Positions 61,833 to 64,000 of a stretch of DNA of 64,000 nucleotides are shown here, piece by piece. The notes under the pieces were generated by a model, which saw nothing but the letters and a program-made list of their open reading frames with translations, was not told the DNA's origin and searched no databases. Numbering within the stretch: the first letter of the stretch is position 1; each line of letters starts with the position of its first letter. The DNA comes from Deltaproteobacteria bacterium (GTDB taxonomy: Bacteria > Desulfobacterota > Binatia > Binatales > Binataceae), in assembly GCA_021794015.1 (NCBI GenBank), contig JAJYRQ010000012.1:26642-90641 (forward strand), read 5' to 3'. The translations under genes and the position numbers were made by a program.

Positions 61833-62805
61833 TACGCGTTGCCCAAGACGCAGCCGCGCCGTTGAGTATCCTTCGCGCAGAGAGGCGCTTTTCGCCGCCG
61901 GCCGGCTGGGAGCGGCGCTGGTGTTCGGCCCGCTCCTGGCGACGCTGGCGTCGCCCGCCGAGACCGAGGCGGGAGCGGCGCCGATGACAACGCGTATCAT
62001 CCCGGCAACCGGCGAGCGCCTTGCCGTAGTCGGCCTGGGCACCTCGGGCGTCTTCGACGTCGGGGACGACCCTGCCCGGCGGGCCGTTCTTGCCCAGGTC
62101 TTGCAAACGCTTGCGGCCGGGGGCGGTCAGGCGGTCGATACCGCCTCGACTTACGGCAGCTCCGAACCGGTTTTGGGCGCGCTGCTTGCGCAAACCGGCC
62201 TGCGCCCGAAGCTCTTTATCGCCACCAAGCTTGAATCGTACGAGCTGAACGACCGGGCGATGCAAGCCGCGCTTAAGCGGCTAAGAACCTCGCAGATCGA
62301 CTTGATGCAGCTCCACAACGTCGCCGACCCAAACCAGAGCCTTGCCCCGCTGCGCCGCTTTAAGGAGCAGGGGCTCTGTCGCTATGTCGGCATCACGTCC
62401 ACCTTCCATTCCGATTACGGCGCGGTGGAGGCCGTGCTGCGCCGGGAGAAGCCGGACTTCGTGCAAATCGACTACGCGATCGACGACCGCGGGGCAGAGG
62501 TGCGCATCCTGCCGGCCTCGGCCGAGCTGGGCGCGGCGGTGCTGACGGCGCTGCCGCTGGGCCGCGGCCGGCTTTTTCGGGCGGTGCACAAACGGCCGCT
62601 GCCTGCGTGGGCCGCCGAGTTCGACGCGGCCACCTGGGCGCAGTTCTTCCTTAAGTTCGCGCTCGGCAACGAGACAATCACCGCGGTCATACCGGGCACG
62701 TCAAACCCCGAGCATATGGCCGACAACCTCGGCGCCGGACGCGGCCGCCTGCCCGACGCCGACCAACGCCGGCGCATGGTGCGATTTATCGAATCGCTCG
62801 CTTAG
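61807..62805 (+). CDS. Aldo/keto reductase with Tat-like signal peptide
   Basis: 332 residues from ATG 61807, which lies 26 bp inside the preceding carrier gene. Residues about 22-60 look like a twin-arginine signal: SRREALFAAGRLGAALVFGP with an AGAAP cleavage region. The barrel contains the AKR tetrad: Asp and Tyr in AVDTASTYGSSEP, Lys in FIATKLES, His in IDLMQLHNV. NADPH-dependent reduction is typical, so an exported enzyme would need cofactor bound before export or use another redox partner. Many actinobacterial and deltaproteobacterial AKRs carry such Tat leaders. Confidence 0.78.
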   Translation: MAHRQARRDTRCPRRSRAVEYPSRREALFAAGRLGAALVFGPLLATLASPAETEAGAAPMTTRIIPATGERLAVVGLGTSGVFDVGDDPARRAVLAQVLQTLAAGGGQAVDTASTYGSSEPVLGALLAQTGLRPKLFIATKLESYELNDRAMQAALKRLRTSQIDLMQLHNVADPNQSLAPLRRFKEQGLCRYVGITSTFHSDYGAVEAVLRREKPDFVQIDYAIDDRGAEVRILPASAELGAAVLTALPLGRGRLFRAVHKRPLPAWAAEFDAATWAQFFLKFALGNETITAVIPGTSNPEHMADNLGAGRGRLPDADQRRRMVRFIESLA

Positions 62806-62892
62806 GACGAGAGCCGCCCCTGCCGCGTTGCTGCGCAGCGATTCGCTGATCGCCTCGGGCGAAGCCGCCAGGTCGGCTGGTACAACGAAGGT

Positions 62893-63285
62893 TCAGCCTC
62901 TGATGACCGCCACCGCGTTGATCTCGATCATCATGCGCGGGGCGACCAGCGACTTGGCCTCGACCAGGGTGCTTGCCGGGTAGGGCGGCAGGAAAAATCG
63001 TCGGCGAACCTCGTTGATTTTCTTAAGCCCGCGCATCTCCGTTACAAAGACCGTGATCGAAACGATATCGTCGAAGGTTCCACCGACGCTCTGCAGGATG
63101 GTCTGGATATTGCGCAGGATTTGCTCGGTCTGCGCCGCGATGTCGCCTTCGCCCACTATGTTGCCGGCCGCGTCGCTCGCCGTCTGGCCGGAGATGTAAG
63201 GGACGCGACCCGCCGGCGCCCACGCCGCATGCGAAAAGGCGCCGAAGGGCGCTTTCAAACCTTGGGGATCGAAACCCAAGGCCAT
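62893..63285 (-). CDS. RidA family protein
   Basis: 130 residues from ATG 63285 (GAGGAC upstream). Family blocks: AAWAPAGRVPYISGQTASDAAG, EQILRNIQTILQSVGGTFDDIV, VFVTEMRGLKKINEVRRRFF and PASTLVEAKSLVAPRMMIEI. RidA/YjgF proteins are trimers that hydrolyse reactive enamine/imine intermediates of PLP enzymes. The Arg of the active site appears as PRMMIEI rather than the usual P-x-A-x-VEI, so it may be a divergent subgroup. Downstream (16 bp) of a decayed HdrD-like fragment. Confidence 0.9.
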   Translation of the reverse strand: MALGFDPQGLKAPFGAFSHAAWAPAGRVPYISGQTASDAAGNIVGEGDIAAQTEQILRNIQTILQSVGGTFDDIVSITVFVTEMRGLKKINEVRRRFFLPPYPASTLVEAKSLVAPRMMIEINAVAVIRG

Positions 63286-63301
63286 CGCCGTTGTCCTCGT
63301 C

Positions 63302-63647
63302 TTACCTGGCTGCGCCGGCGCGTGGGAACTCGGCGCCGAGGGCTCGGTCGAGCCGATCGCGGTCGATCCCCCGCGCTCCCGCCTCGCATCGTAACTGTTC
63401 CAGCCGCCGAGCGTCGCCGTGGGCGATCTCGCGATAGACATTGCCGGCCTCCGCCAAGCCGAGGGAGTGCGCCAGCAGCGTGATGTAGTTTTCCACCTGC
63501 GGCTGTTCGTCTGCCCGGCGCTCCTCGAGCTCGCGGTAACAGGAACGGTAAACGCTAACGATGGCATCGGCGCCGGACTGCGTGGCGCGCTCCAGCAGCG
63601 CCGGCGAGCTTTCGCTCTTCCCTTCCGATCGCTTCGTCGTCCGCCAT
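63302..63647 (-). pseudogene. C-terminal remnant of an (Fe-S)-binding HdrD/CCG-like oxidoreductase
   Basis: The C-terminal 100 codons read SGADAIVSVYRSCYRELEERRA and QVENYITLLAHSLGLAEAGNVYREI, which resembles the last CCG-type segment of heterodisulfide-reductase-like Fe-S proteins (usual SCHREL). There is no proper start in this frame; an ATG at 63647 (MADDEAIGREERKL) is in another frame. The cysteine-rich domain that should precede is missing. So it is a truncated, frameshifted fragment, unless the indel is a sequencing error. It lies 16 bp upstream of ridA on the same strand. Confidence 0.42.
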
Positions 63648-64000
63648 AGAAGTGCGCCTTGAGCTGAGAACCGGCCGTCGTTGGCCGCTCGTGTGCCGCC
63701 CCGCAAATAACTTTGAGAAGTCCAGCCGTCATCCTGAGCGCCAGCGAAGGATCTCGCCCGGTCTTCCGGGCGAACTGGCTGGGCGCGGGGCTCTGGTCCG
63801 CGGCGGGCCGCGCGAGCTCCTTGTATATCTAAAATCGGGGATGAAGATGGGATTGAACAAGGGCGCGGCAGACCGGGAGATCCAGGGCCAGTAGAGGCCG
63901 AAGTGAAGCAGGGTGCGCCGCGCCCCACGAGCCGGAGCAAAACCCGGACGGTCGAGGGAGCCGCGGGGTCGCGAGCTCGAATCAGACGGCAAGGCGGGGT
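63648..64000. other. Right-edge spacer with a hairpin repeat
   Basis: About 350 bp with no recognisable gene. 63730-63755 (TCATCCTGAGCGCCAGCGAA and on) resembles a short interspersed intergenic sequence, followed directly by a hairpin CGCCCGG-TCTT-CCGGGCG (63755-63772). Only one copy is in the window, so repetition cannot be shown here. Confidence 0.35.

Overview
The window is a GC-rich (roughly two-thirds G+C by eye), gene-dense bacterial chromosome segment. It holds about 58 protein genes, no recognisable rRNA or tRNA gene, no CRISPR array and no complete transposon. A lipid A-type acyltransferase, RND exporter, lipoprotein and periplasmic proteins indicate a Gram-negative (diderm) cell. 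Coenzyme F420 genes (cofG-cofH), the ribosomal/purine run rpsO-pnp-M16-dut-purBCSQLF, and many acyl-CoA and UbiD-type enzymes suggest an uncultured deltaproteobacterium-like lineage such as Binatota. The lineage is inference; no marker in the window settles it.

Layout. 1-1877 (minus): E1 beta (cut by the window edge) and E1 alpha of a 2-oxoacid/acetoin dehydrogenase. 2066-4485: cofG and cofH. 4494-4656: a MITE-like element that ends inside the stop codon of a metallo-beta-lactamase-fold gene (4652-5650). 7286-11466: an orphan RND pump and a periplasmic helical protein. 11652-18406: a four-gene cluster in the order carboxyltransferase, acyl-CoA dehydrogenase, biotin carboxylase/BCCP, AtuA. This matches the core of the acyclic terpene utilisation (atu) pathway. 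18654-21437: a membrane patatin with its own promoter. 21550-33205: rpsO, pnp, M16 peptidase, dut, purB, purC, purS, purQ, purL, purF, which supplies most steps from PRPP to IMP/AMP.

33913-38038 is an accessory stretch: a lone molybdate/tungstate-type permease, an orphan bufferin-like cysteine peptide, a GNAT-type protein, a cysteine-rich PD-(D/E)XK nuclease and a CopD-like membrane protein. 38314-41629 is the rpsF operon (rpsF, PriB-like OB protein, rpsR, DUF2232, rplI) and a GST. 41822-50343 contains a zinc-ribbon protein, LpxL-type acyltransferase, CPBP protease, phosphomannomutase plus mannose-1-P guanylyltransferase (GDP-mannose supply), a PEGA lipoprotein and an orphan ABC binding protein.

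The most interesting region is 50540-55634. Eight minus-strand genes (hemerythrin-DUF2249, SufT/MIP18, DUF4213-DUF364, DUF2269-like, cupin, 7Fe-type ferredoxin, NnrS-like membrane protein, small membrane protein) lie behind a TTGACA/TATTAT promoter. Its -10 box sits inside a palindrome closely matching the NsrR nitric-oxide repressor operator. I read this as a nitrosative-stress operon with several partners of unknown role. Beyond it are an aromatic-acid MFS carrier with a UbiD decarboxylase, a divergent nitrilase, an ATP/ADP-translocase-like carrier, a Tat-exported aldo/keto reductase, RidA, and a decayed HdrD-like fragment at the right edge.
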